Positions 44,516-54,268 of a stretch of DNA of 64,000 nucleotides are shown piece by piece (within the stretch, counting starts at the first letter, position 1; the number at the start of each line of letters is the position of its first letter). The notes beneath the pieces are model-generated. The model was not told the origin of the DNA, searched no databases, and saw only the letters and a list, made by a program, of their open reading frames with translations. The stretch lies in assembly GCF_017115165.1 (NCBI RefSeq), contig NZ_JABXKF010000105.1, positions 145,889-209,888 of the forward strand. The letters run 5' to 3'. The DNA is from Nostoc sp. LPT. GTDB lineage: Bacteria > Cyanobacteriota > Cyanobacteriia > Cyanobacteriales > Nostocaceae. The position numbers and the translations under genes were made by a program.

Positions 44516-45054
44516 GTTCTCGGTCTATCTGTTCTCGGTCTACCTGTTGGTGTAGCCGTTGGTTTAGGCGTTGGCTGACTGAAGAGTGTCTTTGCTTCTT
44601 CATTCAGCTTTTGGCGGAGTGCTAAATTCGCAATTCCAGTTTCTTGCAACTGATATTTCTTTTGATACTCCTTCACCACTTCTTCCGTGCGGGAACCATA
44701 AAAATGATCGCGCGGCAGGGGAGGATTTGGCTTCACCACTGCATTCAAATTTCTGTGCAGAATTTGAACGATGTTAGCAGCAAAATTTTGGGTTTTTGGC
44801 CCTGCGATGCCATCAACTGGTTTTAGCTTATAACCAGTCTGAAATTCTCGAATTGCCTTTTTAGTTTCCTGGTCTGTCAAAGCAGTATTTGTTACCTTGA
44901 CGTTATAACCTAATCCCCGCAATACCTCACGGAATTGCTGGGGCGTATAACTTTTTTGAGGGGCTGCAAAACCTGTGTCTGTAATTACCAAACTAGCAGT
45001 CATCAGGCAAGTAACAGCAAAGGTTGCGCTTGATTTTCCAAACCCACACCACAT
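44326..45054 (-). CDS. Secreted peptidoglycan-binding protein with Thr-Pro repeat tail
   Basis: 242 residues; AAGGAG precedes the ATG. A signal peptide region (FAVTCLMTASLVITDTGFA) is followed by two peptidoglycan-binding type 1 units: YTPQQFREVLRGLGY...AIREFQTGYKLKPVDGIAGPKT and HFYGSRTEEVVKEYQKKYQLQETGIANLALRQKL, here named by their landmarks. The C-terminal 75 residues are TPTA repeats, a wall-spanning or glycosylated-type linker. No catalytic domain is present; probably a periplasmic structural or targeting protein. Confidence 0.85.
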   Translation of the reverse strand: MWCGFGKSSATFAVTCLMTASLVITDTGFAAPQKSYTPQQFREVLRGLGYNVKVTNTALTDQETKKAIREFQTGYKLKPVDGIAGPKTQNFAANIVQILHRNLNAVVKPNPPLPRDHFYGSRTEEVVKEYQKKYQLQETGIANLALRQKLNEEAKTLFSQPTPKPTATPTGRPRTDRPRTTPTATPTATPTATPTATPTATPTATPTATPTATPTATPTATPTATPTATPTETPTATPTTTP

Positions 45055-45577
45055 ACTTAAAAACTCCTTTGGGTTAAATCAGCAGGATCATAAACATTAA
45101 CAGCTGCATTTTAAGTTTGTTTAATAACTTTTTTCACGATTATTTAATGAATTTTGAATAAATTGTGATTTTTTTTTGTTAAATTTAGCTAAGACTGTAG
45201 AAAATAATTTCTGTCATCCATCAAAAGAAGTATCTTGTATTAGCAAAGATACAGCGGTTATCATTTGAAGCGAATATACCCTTTTAACACTAAACTGCGG
45301 TAGAGAATCACATCTGTGCATTGGCATTAACTTAAGGTCAAAGGCAGTCTCTTTACCTGTGGCTGTGCTGCAATCAGGAGTATTTTCAGCCTATGGTTGG
45401 AAAAGAGGTTTTAAAGGAGTTTTGTTTTGGGCTAAAGTTGACACCCATGACAGATGTACACTTCTACTGGCGTCTACTCGACTGGAAATTGCTGTAATTG
45501 GTTAGAAAGGGCCAAAAATTAATAAATGAAAGAGTTTATGTTTTAAACACCTAAATAAGTATCATATATTACAGAAA
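45055..45577. other. Gap without a supported gene
   Basis: 523 bases, AT-rich between 45110 and 45240. Divergent genes on both sides mean it should hold both promoters. Nothing else recognised. Confidence 0.5.
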
Positions 45578-47026
45578 ATGAAAAATATAAAATCTTCTAA
45601 GCAGCGTAATCTTTGGTTTGAAAGATTTATGGCAATTGCTGCCGCAGTAAATTTAAGTTTAGTGTTGTTTGATTTAAGTTACGTACCTTGGCGAGATTTC
45701 TACTTGCGAAAACTTCCTCAAATTACTAAGATTTATGACCAAACCAAAGGTATTGAAAGTCATCGAGACACAAAAAGTTATTTAAAAACAGTAGACGCAT
45801 TAGAAGAACAAGTTAGGCAAACAGGTTTACAGTCGCCTCAGGTAAATAGCAGGCTAATACAAATAAGTCGTCTTAGCAGCGAGATGATTGACAGTAACCC
45901 GTTTGCGGGAGCGAATAAGAGTGGGACTTTGGAGAAAATCAAACAAAGGATGCGATCGCACATCCGCAAAGAATCTGCAAAACAGTCCTTCGCTACTTTT
46001 TGGAGTCAGCCATATCTATCACAAAATGGCTGGCTTGAAGAAATGAATTTTTTTAACAAGAGCATCCGCCCTTTGATCGCCAGTAACTACTACCGCCAAA
46101 TCGGGGAAAATGGGGATTTTATTGATAAATTCTGGATTATTGACTTACCCTTTGTGATTTTATTTGGCGTAGAATTGCTAGGGCGTACCTTTTTGCTCAG
46201 ACGCCAACATCCTGGTTTTAGCTGGTTAGAAGCAGTATTGTGGCGTTGGTACGACTTATTTTTACTGATACCATTTTGGCGAGGGTTGCGAATCATACCT
46301 GTATTAATTCGCCTCGATCAAGCGCGGTTATTGAATCTGCATCCAGTACGAAAGCAAATTAATCAGGGAATTGTCGCCAATTTTGCCGAAGAACTCACAG
46401 AAATTGTGGTGGTGAGAGTGATTAATCAGGTTCAGGGTTCAATTCGGCGGGGTGAATTAACTAGCTGGCTCTCGCAAAAAGAAAATTTACGTCCCTACAT
46501 AGATATTAATAATGTGAATGAAGTGGAAGCGATCGCAGGTCTTTTGGTAAAAACAATTGTCTACCGAGTGCTACCCGATATCCAACCTGCGATCGTTGCC
46601 ATTCTGCGCCACAACATCGAAACCGTCTTCGATCAAGTCCCCGTCTACCGCAACCTCCAGAATCTTCCTGGCGTGGGACACGCCCAAACCCAGTTAAGCG
46701 AACAACTGGCAACTCAAATCACAACTAATCTTTACAAAACTTTAGTTAGCGCTGTTGAAGACCCTGTAGGAGCAAAACTCACCAGTCAATTAGTACAAAG
46801 CTTCAGTGACGCTTTGGGATCTGAAATAAAGGAAAAACACGTACTTTCAGAAATTCAGAGTTTACTTTTTGACTTCTTAGAGGAAATCAAACTCAACTAC
46901 GTCCAGCGTTTATCCCAAGAAGACATAGACCAAATTATCGAGCAAACCCGGCAGTTAAGAACACAAGTATCAGTTCCCGTAGTAGTGGATAAAGGCGCTA
47001 CTCTCCCAAAAATACGGCAAGGGTAG
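45578..47026 (+). CDS. Cyanobacterial membrane protein of unknown function
   Basis: 482 residues. An N-terminal membrane helix (about 17-33) is followed by a soluble stretch (34-185) and a second hydrophobic section (about 186-205, DLPFVILFGVELLGRTFLL) and a Trp-rich stretch (WLEAVLWRWYDLFLLIPFWRGLRIIPVLIRL) that looks like ion-channel-type helices. The C-terminal half is long amphipathic helices. I do not recognise a domain name. No operon partner; the purine-rich STRR tract begins right after its stop. Confidence 0.75.
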   Translation: MKNIKSSKQRNLWFERFMAIAAAVNLSLVLFDLSYVPWRDFYLRKLPQITKIYDQTKGIESHRDTKSYLKTVDALEEQVRQTGLQSPQVNSRLIQISRLSSEMIDSNPFAGANKSGTLEKIKQRMRSHIRKESAKQSFATFWSQPYLSQNGWLEEMNFFNKSIRPLIASNYYRQIGENGDFIDKFWIIDLPFVILFGVELLGRTFLLRRQHPGFSWLEAVLWRWYDLFLLIPFWRGLRIIPVLIRLDQARLLNLHPVRKQINQGIVANFAEELTEIVVVRVINQVQGSIRRGELTSWLSQKENLRPYIDINNVNEVEAIAGLLVKTIVYRVLPDIQPAIVAILRHNIETVFDQVPVYRNLQNLPGVGHAQTQLSEQLATQITTNLYKTLVSAVEDPVGAKLTSQLVQSFSDALGSEIKEKHVLSEIQSLLFDFLEEIKLNYVQRLSQEDIDQIIEQTRQLRTQVSVPVVVDKGATLPKIRQG

Positions 47027-47027
47027 G

Positions 47028-47150
47028 GAGAGCAGAGGAGCAGGGGAGCAGGGGGAGCAGGGGGAGATGAGGGGGAATTATTGAATAAATCTCTCCCTTA
47101 TCTCCCCTCTCTCCCTTATCTCCCCCCCTCTCCCTTATCTCTTCTCAATG
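47028..47150. repeat. Purine/pyrimidine STRR tract
   Basis: GAGCAGGGGGAGCAGGGGG then CTCCCTTATCTCCCC units, almost the same as the tract at 17505-17585 including the middle words GATGAGGGGGAATTATTG. The two halves are complementary and could fold as a terminator-like structure. Confidence 0.8.
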
Positions 47151-47257
47151 CCCTGTTTGCCCAATGCACGACTATAAAAGAAATGCGCTAAACTCGAATT
47201 AGGCGAATCATAATTTGGTTCGTCACAAGACTTCTTGGAAGATATACCTATCGCAGG

Positions 47258-47283
47258 AAGTGGGTCGATGCCCACTTTTTTTA
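47258..47283 (+). promoter_or_regulatory. Terminator-like hairpin in the rimP operon leader
   Basis: AAGTGGG pairs with CCCACTT around TCGATG, and the right arm runs directly into a T7 tract. It lies 13 bases before the rimP ATG, a position for transcription attenuation of rimP-nusA-ylxR-infB. NusA itself affects such hairpins, so feedback is plausible (inference). Confidence 0.6.
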
Positions 47284-47295
47284 TTGAATTCTCTC

Positions 47296-47757
47296 ATGGT
47301 TCATCCTTTAGTTCCACAAATTATTGATTTGGCGACACCAGTAGCAGAAGAACTGGGATTGGAAGTGGTTGGCGTGGTTTTTCACACCAACCAAAGTCCA
47401 CCAGTGTTGCGGGTAGACATTCGCAATCCTGAGCAAGACACTGGGTTGAACGATTGTGAGAAGATGAGCCGTGCTTTAGAAGCCTCCTTAGATACTGCGG
47501 AAATCGTTCCAGATACATACGTCTTGGAAGTGTCTAGTCCTGGTATTTCGCGGCAACTGGTAACAGACAGGGAGTTTATTTCCTTTAAAGGATTTCCTGT
47601 CATTATCTCCACTTCGCCACCCTACGACGGACAACAAGAGTGGATTGGTCAGTTGATTCGTCGGGATGAGACAGCACTTTACTTAAATCAAAAAGGTCGT
47701 GTAGTCGAAATTCCCCGCTCCCTAATTACCAAGGTGCAGTTAGAGGAGCGCCGATAA
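47296..47757 (+). CDS. rimP: Ribosome maturation factor RimP
   Basis: 153 residues from ATG 47296 (MVHPLVPQIIDLATPVAEELGLEVVGV), which matches RimP starts; the frame is open back to 47215 through the leader hairpin. Signature PPVLRVDIRNPEQDTGLNDCEKMSRALEASLD and YVLEVSSPGISRQL is clear. RimP helps 30S subunit assembly. First gene of the rimP-nusA-ylxR-infB operon. Confidence 0.95.
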   Translation: MVHPLVPQIIDLATPVAEELGLEVVGVVFHTNQSPPVLRVDIRNPEQDTGLNDCEKMSRALEASLDTAEIVPDTYVLEVSSPGISRQLVTDREFISFKGFPVIISTSPPYDGQQEWIGQLIRRDETALYLNQKGRVVEIPRSLITKVQLEERR

Positions 47758-47764
47758 ACAAAGG

Positions 47765-47975
47765 GCTATGGCTCAAGAGTTAGAGACTAGAGCACCTTAG
47801 CTCAAGGCTAAAGATTAGGAACTAAGGGCTAAAGGTTAGAGGCTAGGGGCTAGAGGTTAGAGATTAGTTTAAAGCTATTCTCTAATCCCTGGCTCTAGTG
47901 CGTAGTTTTCAGTCCCTAGTCCCCAGTCTCCACTCAGTAGAGACGCGATTAATCGCATCTCTCCCCACTCCCTAA
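47765..47975. repeat. STRR tract between rimP and nusA
   Basis: GGCTAAAGATTAG, GGCTAAAGGTTAGAGG, GGCTAGGGGCTAGAGG and related 7-base derivatives, then CCCTAGTCCCCAGTC. An unusual insertion within a conserved operon; no gene. Confidence 0.75.
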
Positions 47976-47994
47976 TTTTTAAAGGAGATTGCTT

Positions 47995-49281
47995 ATGTCA
48001 ATGGTTACTTTACCCGGATTAAAAGAATTAATTGAAAGTATAAGTCGCGAACGTAATTTACCCCGGCTTGCAGTTCAATCAGCTATTAGAGAAGCACTAC
48101 TTAAAGGCTATGAACGTTATCGCCGCGCCCAAAATTTAGAGCGCAAACAGTTTGACGAAGATTATTTTGAAAATTTTGAAGTAGAACTCGATATTGAAGG
48201 AGAAGGATTTCGCGTTCTTTCCACCAAAACCATTGTTGAAGAAGTAGATAACACAGACCACCAAATTTCCCTAGATGAAGTTCAACAAGTCGCTCCCGAA
48301 GCGCAGTTAGGGGACTCTGTGGTGCTGGATGTTACCCCCGACCAAGGAGAATTTGGTCGGATGGCAGCGATGCAAACTAAGCAAGTATTGGCACAAAAAT
48401 TACGGGATCAACAGCGCCAGATGGTGCAAGAAGAGTTCCAAGATTTAGAAGGAACTGTTCTCCAAGCAAGAGTCCTGCGGTTTGAACGGCAATCAGTGGT
48501 TCTAGCAGTTAGCAGCGGCTTTGGTCAGCCAGAAGTAGAAGCCGAATTACCGAAGCGGGAACAGTTGCCCAACGATAATTATCGAGCGAATGCCACCTTC
48601 AAGGTATATTTGAAAAAAGTCTCTCAAGGTCAGCAACGAGGGCCACAGTTGCTTGTGTCTCGTGCTGATGCTGGTTTGGTAGTTTATCTTTTCGCCAACG
48701 AAGTCCCAGAAATCGAAGATGAAGTTGTACGGATTGTTGCCGTAGCTAGGGAGGCAAACCCCCCTTCCCGTTATGTCGGCCCTCGGACTAAAATAGCAGT
48801 AGATACTCTAGATCGCGATGTAGACCCAGTAGGCGCTTGTATTGGAGCTAGGGGATCGCGAATTCAAGTGGTAGTCAACGAATTACGCGGTGAAAAAATA
48901 GATGTAATTCGCTGGTCGCCAGACCCAGCAACATACATTGCTAATGCCTTAAGTCCAGCACGGGTAGATGAAGTACGCCTGATGGACCCAGAATCGCGGC
49001 AAACTCACGTACTTGTAGCTGAAGATCAATTGAGTTTGGCTATTGGGAAAGAAGGACAAAACGTCCGTTTGGCAGCCCGTCTAACTGGTTGGAAAATAGA
49101 CATTAAAGACAAAGCTAAGTATGACTATGCAGCAGAGGATACTAAATTTGCAGCCGTCAGAACAAAATATCAATCAGAGGAATCAGAAGAAGACGATCTG
49201 GAATATGAAGAAGAATTCGAGGATGAAAATCAGAACGAATTAGAAGAGGAAGATACTTTTGACAATAACGATGATGAATAA
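47995..49281 (+). CDS. nusA: Transcription termination/antitermination factor NusA
   Basis: 428 residues from ATG 47995, with AAAGGAGA six bases upstream. N-terminal domain (LPGLKELIESISRERNLPRLAVQSAIREALLKGYERYRR start), S1 domain (LEGTVLQARVLRFERQSVVLAV), KH1/KH2 (DPVGACIGARGSRIQVVVNEL, LAIGKEGQNVRLAARLTGWKIDI). The last 40 residues are strongly acidic. NusA binds RNA polymerase and modulates pausing and termination. Lacks the C-terminal repeat of the E. coli protein, as expected for cyanobacteria. Confidence 0.96.
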   Translation: MSMVTLPGLKELIESISRERNLPRLAVQSAIREALLKGYERYRRAQNLERKQFDEDYFENFEVELDIEGEGFRVLSTKTIVEEVDNTDHQISLDEVQQVAPEAQLGDSVVLDVTPDQGEFGRMAAMQTKQVLAQKLRDQQRQMVQEEFQDLEGTVLQARVLRFERQSVVLAVSSGFGQPEVEAELPKREQLPNDNYRANATFKVYLKKVSQGQQRGPQLLVSRADAGLVVYLFANEVPEIEDEVVRIVAVAREANPPSRYVGPRTKIAVDTLDRDVDPVGACIGARGSRIQVVVNELRGEKIDVIRWSPDPATYIANALSPARVDEVRLMDPESRQTHVLVAEDQLSLAIGKEGQNVRLAARLTGWKIDIKDKAKYDYAAEDTKFAAVRTKYQSEESEEDDLEYEEEFEDENQNELEEEDTFDNNDDE

Positions 49282-49430
49282 TTGATTAATTTTGTAAAGT
49301 TTTGATAATGTAATATTGTAGTCTTAGTCTCAAGGATTATTTTCTCAAAAGCTACTTGGTATAAGTAAAAAATAGTAATAATAAACTTCTTTTTACTTCC
49401 ATTATCCTGGACTGAGATCGCAAAGAACCG

Positions 49431-49700
49431 ATGCAACCCAATTATCGGCGCTGTATTAGTTGCCGTAAAGTAGGCTCAAAAGATGAGTTTTGGCGGATTG
49501 TCCGCGTCTTTCCATCGGGAAAGGTACAATTGGATCAGGGCATGGGGCGTTCTGCCTATATTTGTCCAGAAACGAGTTGCTTACAAGCGGCTCAAAAAAA
49601 AAATCGACTAGGGCGATCGCTACATGCATCAGTGCCAGAAGCACTGTACCAAAGCTTGTCGCAACGTCTAGCCCGCACTAATACCCAAAACCAAATTTAG
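49431..49700 (+). CDS. ylxR: YlxR/DUF448 RNA-binding protein
   Basis: 89 residues with RRCISCRK, FWRIVRVFPSGKVQLDQGMGRSAYICPETSCLQAA and KKNRLGRSL, the YlxR signature. Conserved between nusA and infB in many bacteria; RNA-binding and nucleoid-associated roles have been proposed. Basic protein, cytosolic. Confidence 0.93.
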   Translation: MQPNYRRCISCRKVGSKDEFWRIVRVFPSGKVQLDQGMGRSAYICPETSCLQAAQKKNRLGRSLHASVPEALYQSLSQRLARTNTQNQI

Positions 49701-50181
49701 TTGGAACAACTTTGTGACGTAATCATTAAGAGGAATTGTGTCGAAAGCCGAAATCGCGCTTTCATCACACTCCCTGTTGAGCGTTAAGGTTAGTGCCAAA
49801 ATAGTAAATGGGTGTAAAAGGCAGTCGGCTCTCCAATAACGAGGGGCGAGGCACCATTCCCAGAACAAGATGTAATCGATTGTGTTGTGGAAGACTCAGA
49901 ATCAACAAAACAAGAAACTACAAAATGGCAACCTGGTAGCGCTCAGGCGCAGTTCGGCGTCAAGGGTTCCTATAAAAATCTTTTATTTAAGAAATTTTTA
50001 TGGGTATCCCTCAACCATCATTCCTGGTGGGGATGCCATTATTAAACCGAAACATCTCTCTTTCCTGATTGGAGGCACCGGCAAAAACTGAACGGCAGTC
50101 TAAAAACAGTAATCCAAGGATGGAGATGTCGCACTCCCAGGCAACCATCCGCTAAAACTGTAAATTAAAGGGGAAGAGTGG
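49701..50181 (+). promoter_or_regulatory. Long infB leader with a strong imperfect hairpin
   Basis: 481 bases before infB. Near 49998-50040 ATGGGTATCCCTCAACCA pairs imperfectly with TGGTGGGGATGCCAT around a short loop. No gene is convincing; a 69-codon frame at 49882 lacks a ribosome binding site. The length and hairpin suggest a structured 5' untranslated region or internal promoter region. Confidence 0.5.
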
Positions 50182-53100
50182 ATGAACAACGGCAAAGTTA
50201 GAATTTATGAATTATCAAAGGAATTGAATTTGGATAACAAAGAGCTACTAGCAATTTGCGACCAGCTCGATATTGCGGTCAAAAGCCATAGCAGCACGAT
50301 TTCAGAATCCGAGGCAGAAAACATCCGGGCGGCAGCAGAAAAGCTTGCAGCTACGAATGTGTCAGCCAAAAAGGAACTAGGTACAACCAGCCATAAGCCA
50401 AATTCACCACCTAACGGCGGACGTAACCGACCTGCTGCACCCCACAAACAGCAAATTTTGGAAATACGCAAACCCAAAATATTGAGAAATACTACTCCCA
50501 ACGCCCCAGAGGCGTCACTTGCTAACAATACCCAAGCTGCCTTGTCTGAAGCTAATCCTCCCTCTCCTCCACGGCCTTTCGCTACACCAGTCTCACCCCA
50601 AAAACCGGCAGCACCAACTCGACCTGTGCCCCGGACTCAATCTGAGACTCAAGAGCAACCTGTGATCGCTGACTTGGAACAAACGCCTAATCCAAATCCG
50701 GCACAGGAAAAAACAGCATCCCAAAAACCGGAAAAAATAGTTCCACCCAGACCAAAATCGGAAAAACCGATCAAACCACAACTAGTTGCTCCTCCAGCCA
50801 GACCTGCGGCAGAAGAAGCGCAGGTGGTAGATGAGCTGCCAGTATCTCAGGCAGATAAACCGATCCTTAAACGCGATCAACGGCAACGACCCGCAGAAGG
50901 CGATCGCGAGCAAATTAAGCCAAGAGTCGCTAAACTGCCAACAGACCAGTCTCCACCATCTGCACCACAAAGAACAAGTCGTCCCACCCCTTCACCCAGC
51001 AGACCAGAGCCGAGAGGCAATAGACCATCTGCACCATCACAACTGGGAGAGGGACAAAGACCCAGACCAGCACGTCCAGGTGAAGCAGTAGCAGCCGCAA
51101 TGCCGATCGCTACTCCACCCAGACAGATGTCAGGAATAGCGGGCAAATCTCAAGGATTGGGTGATGAACCAGTCACACCGGATCTCCTCGATTTGAAACG
51201 CCCAAGTCCGCCTCGACCGACCAAAGGCGGCAAAAAGTGGGTAGAAGAGGAAATAATTGACGAGGTTAAAGAGAAGGCAAAAGCCGGCGTCAAAGGCAAG
51301 CGGATCAAACCCATACTTGATGATGAGTTTGAAGAAGATTTGCTCGATGATGACGATATCGACTCACCAGCCACAGTCCAAGTCAGCCTTTCTATCGCTC
51401 GTCCTCCCAAACCGAAAGCTACTCGACCTGTACAGGTACCAGGTGCAACCCTTGCTAGCGCCCCAACTGCAAGAGCCAGAAAGTCTGGTTCCAGGTCTGG
51501 TTCCAAGTCTGGTTCTGGGCGCGACCATCAGCAAAACCGTCGCCAAGAAGCCGAGACAAAGCGCGATCGCCCCGAAAAAGTGACGATCACAGGGCCTTTG
51601 ACTGTGCAAGAACTAGCTGACGTTTTAGCTGTTCCCGATACAGAGATTGTCAAAATCCTGTTCCTTAAAGGCATGGCGGTGAGTATCACCCAAAATCTGG
51701 ATATTCCCACAATTACCCTGGTAGGAAAAGAACTAGAAATAGAAGTCGAAACCGCCGAACGAGAAGCAGAAGCTCGGAAAATTACGGAAATGGTCGGCGC
51801 AGAAGACCTAGAATATCTCCACCGCCGTCCGCCAGTGGTAACAATTATGGGTCACGTTGACCACGGTAAAACAACCTTGCTCGACTCAATCCGCAAAACT
51901 AAGGTGGCTGCTGGCGAAGCTGGCGGGATCACTCAACACATCGGTGCATACCATGTAGATTTGGAACATGAGGGCAAACCTCAGCAGATAGTCTTCTTGG
52001 ATACTCCTGGTCACGAAGCCTTTACAGCTATGCGGGCACGAGGAGCGCGGGTAACAGACATTGCCGTCTTAGTAGTGGCTGCTGATGATGGCGTTCGTCC
52101 CCAAACTATTGAAGCCATTAGTCACGCCCAAGCTGCGGGAGTGCCAATTGTTGTTGCAATCAACAAAATTGACAAAGAAGGGGCACAGCCAGAGCGGGTG
52201 AAACAAGAACTGACCCAGTATGGTCTGACATCAGAAGACTGGGGCGGTGAGACAATCATGGTTCCCGTGAGCGCCATCAGAGGTGAAAATCTGGATACGC
52301 TCTTAGAGATGATTCTCTTAGTAGCAGAGGTTGCAGAACTATCTGCCAACCCAGATCGTACCGCCAAAGGAACTGTCATTGAAGCACATTTGGATAAAGC
52401 TAAGGGAGCAGTTGCTACCCTGCTAATTCAGAATGGCACCCTGCATGTGGGAGATATCTTAGTAGCTGGCTCGGCCTTCGGTAAAGTCCGGGCAATGGTA
52501 GATGACAGAAGCAAGAGAGTAGACATTGCTTCTCCTTCCTTTGCTGTCGAGGTACTGGGTTTAAGTGATGTGCCAGCAGCCGGCGACGAGTTCGAGGTCT
52601 TCCAGAACGAGAAAGAAGCCAGAGCACTCGCTAGCGATCGCGCAGACAGACAACGCCTATCCCGCCTATTACAAGGACGTGTTACCCTCACAACCCTGTC
52701 GGCTCAAGCACAAGAAGGCGAGTTGAAAGAACTCAACTTGATCTTGAAGGGAGACGTACAAGGTTCGGTGGAAGCCATTGTGGGAGCGCTCAAGCAAATC
52801 CCGCAAAACGAAGTCCAAATTCGGATGTTGTTGGCTACGGCTGGGGAAATCACCGAGACAGATATCGACTTAGCAGCTGCCAGTAACGCTGTAATTATCG
52901 GCTTCAACACCACCTTTGCCAGTGGCGCTAGACAAGCCGCCGATGAAGCAGGTGTCGATGTCCGGGAATATAACGTAATCTACAAACTCCTAGAAGATAT
53001 CCAAGATGCCTTGGAAGGTCTTTTGGAACCAGAGTTGGTGGAAGAACCCTTGGGTCAAACCGAAGTCCGTGCCGTCTTCCCAGTCGGTCGTGGTGCGGTT

Positions 53101-53346
53101 GCTGGCTGCTACGTTCAATCTGGCAAGCTAGTTCGCAACTGCAAAGTCAGGGTGCGACGTGGCGGTAAGGTGATCTTTGAAGGCGTCCTTGACTCCTTAA
53201 AACGGATGAAAGAAGATGCTCGTGAGGTCAACGCCGGTTATGAATGCGGTGTCGGCATGGATAAATTCAATGATTGGGTTGAAGGTGACATCATCGAATC
53301 CTATCAGATGGTTACAAAGCGCCGCACTCTCACCTTAACGAGATAG
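50182..53346 (+). CDS. infB: Translation initiation factor IF-2
   Basis: 1054 residues. N-terminal IF2_N domain (VRIYELSKELNLDNKELLAICDQLDI), then a ~350-residue Pro/Arg/Lys-rich linker typical of cyanobacterial IF-2, a second IF2_N-like domain (VQELADVLAVPDTEIVKILFLKGM), and the G domain: G1 GHVDHGKTT, G3 DTPGHEAF, G4 NKID, followed by domains II-IV (GDVQGSVEAI, GAVAGCYVQSGKLVRNCKVRVRR). IF-2 delivers initiator tRNA to the ribosome. GGGGAAGAG lies before the ATG. Confidence 0.97.
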   Translation: MNNGKVRIYELSKELNLDNKELLAICDQLDIAVKSHSSTISESEAENIRAAAEKLAATNVSAKKELGTTSHKPNSPPNGGRNRPAAPHKQQILEIRKPKILRNTTPNAPEASLANNTQAALSEANPPSPPRPFATPVSPQKPAAPTRPVPRTQSETQEQPVIADLEQTPNPNPAQEKTASQKPEKIVPPRPKSEKPIKPQLVAPPARPAAEEAQVVDELPVSQADKPILKRDQRQRPAEGDREQIKPRVAKLPTDQSPPSAPQRTSRPTPSPSRPEPRGNRPSAPSQLGEGQRPRPARPGEAVAAAMPIATPPRQMSGIAGKSQGLGDEPVTPDLLDLKRPSPPRPTKGGKKWVEEEIIDEVKEKAKAGVKGKRIKPILDDEFEEDLLDDDDIDSPATVQVSLSIARPPKPKATRPVQVPGATLASAPTARARKSGSRSGSKSGSGRDHQQNRRQEAETKRDRPEKVTITGPLTVQELADVLAVPDTEIVKILFLKGMAVSITQNLDIPTITLVGKELEIEVETAEREAEARKITEMVGAEDLEYLHRRPPVVTIMGHVDHGKTTLLDSIRKTKVAAGEAGGITQHIGAYHVDLEHEGKPQQIVFLDTPGHEAFTAMRARGARVTDIAVLVVAADDGVRPQTIEAISHAQAAGVPIVVAINKIDKEGAQPERVKQELTQYGLTSEDWGGETIMVPVSAIRGENLDTLLEMILLVAEVAELSANPDRTAKGTVIEAHLDKAKGAVATLLIQNGTLHVGDILVAGSAFGKVRAMVDDRSKRVDIASPSFAVEVLGLSDVPAAGDEFEVFQNEKEARALASDRADRQRLSRLLQGRVTLTTLSAQAQEGELKELNLILKGDVQGSVEAIVGALKQIPQNEVQIRMLLATAGEITETDIDLAAASNAVIIGFNTTFASGARQAADEAGVDVREYNVIYKLLEDIQDALEGLLEPELVEEPLGQTEVRAVFPVGRGAVAGCYVQSGKLVRNCKVRVRRGGKVIFEGVLDSLKRMKEDAREVNAGYECGVGMDKFNDWVEGDIIESYQMVTKRRTLTLTR

Positions 53347-53440
53347 TGTTGAGGGTAAAATGGTTAGAAGTTAGGAGTAATAAATTAGGAGTTAGGAGTT
53401 AAAGGCTTCTGATTCTTAACTCCTAACTCTTAACTCACAA
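53345..53440. repeat. STRR between infB and the next gene
   Basis: TTAGGAG heptamers followed by the complement CTCCTAA and CTCTTAACTC; can form a hairpin after infB and may serve as its terminator. Confidence 0.65.
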
Positions 53441-53451
53441 CTTTTTATAAT

Positions 53452-54072
53452 ATGCATTCATTCCGCTCTGAACCTATTTTGTGGATTCACGTCGCTGGAT
53501 TGGCGACGTTGCCTGTTTTTTTAGTACTCTGCTTATTGTTTTTGTCTGTAGGCGAACCATTTTTGCCAGTCTGGATGGAGCTATTCTTAGTTGCCGCCAT
53601 TGGTGTTATGCCACTGCTATGGATGCAGTTGCGTCGCCCCTTTTATATATTTGCTCTTTTAGGAATAGCCCTAAAGCCAGAAAATCTGACTGAACGGCAG
53701 CGGAAAATTCTCTGTTTAATTAATACAAAATTAAATCGTATCCTGGCATTAGTTGCAGCAGTATTGTCGGTTTGGATACTGTGGTATCTTTACCAAATTG
53801 CCCCATTAGTAGCAAATTCAGCGAAATTTCTCCCACAATGGCGCAGTCTTGCATTAGTACTTGCGGGATTAGCCTTTTTGGGCGGCAATCTTTTTTTACA
53901 AATACCTGTGAGTGTAATGCGAGTTTTGGTGATTAATGAGACAGAATTCGCTGGTATCGAGCCATTATCTTTAGAAAAGATTAAGCAAGATTTCACCATT
54001 TTAGGAGTGCGGGTTAATCAAATCGTGCCCCGATTGTTGCAATCCTTGTTTAGGATAAATACAGATTCGTAG
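53452..54072 (+). CDS. Low-complexity-tail type membrane protein
   Basis: 206 residues. It opens SFRSEPILWIHVAGLATLPVF and has four to five membrane helices, with the motif LTERQRKIL on a loop. This matches a cyanobacterial family I recall as 'low-complexity tail membrane protein'; the tail is short here (LLQSLFRINTDS). Function unknown. It follows infB by 105 bases and may be read from the operon. Confidence 0.72.
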   Translation: MHSFRSEPILWIHVAGLATLPVFLVLCLLFLSVGEPFLPVWMELFLVAAIGVMPLLWMQLRRPFYIFALLGIALKPENLTERQRKILCLINTKLNRILALVAAVLSVWILWYLYQIAPLVANSAKFLPQWRSLALVLAGLAFLGGNLFLQIPVSVMRVLVINETEFAGIEPLSLEKIKQDFTILGVRVNQIVPRLLQSLFRINTDS

Positions 54073-54268
54073 CAGCCTGTAAAGTATATTATTTCACTTT
54101 AAAGAGCTACAAATAAGTATTAGGGGAGGCAGGGTGCAGAGGAGAATAATTAATAACCAATGACGCCACTTGCTCCACTTGGGGAGACCCCAAGACCGCA
54201 GTGGCTCCCCAATGCCCCATTGCCAATACTAAGTTACCGTTGAAGTTAAAACAAAGGAATGAGAAACT

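Noticed and set aside
44317..44625. Cys-rich ORF (CWCSCWCS repeats) opposite the Thr-Pro tail
   Set aside because: Produced by reading the 12-bp repeat backwards; not a metallothionein. Same for the Gln/His-rich frame at 44268-44603.
47215..47295. N-terminal extension of RimP
   Set aside because: It would be encoded by the leader hairpin and differs from RimP starts; ATG 47296 gives a normal-length protein.
49882..50091. 69-codon ORF in the infB leader
   Set aside because: No ribosome binding site and it runs over the leader hairpin; no L7Ae-like or other family resemblance.
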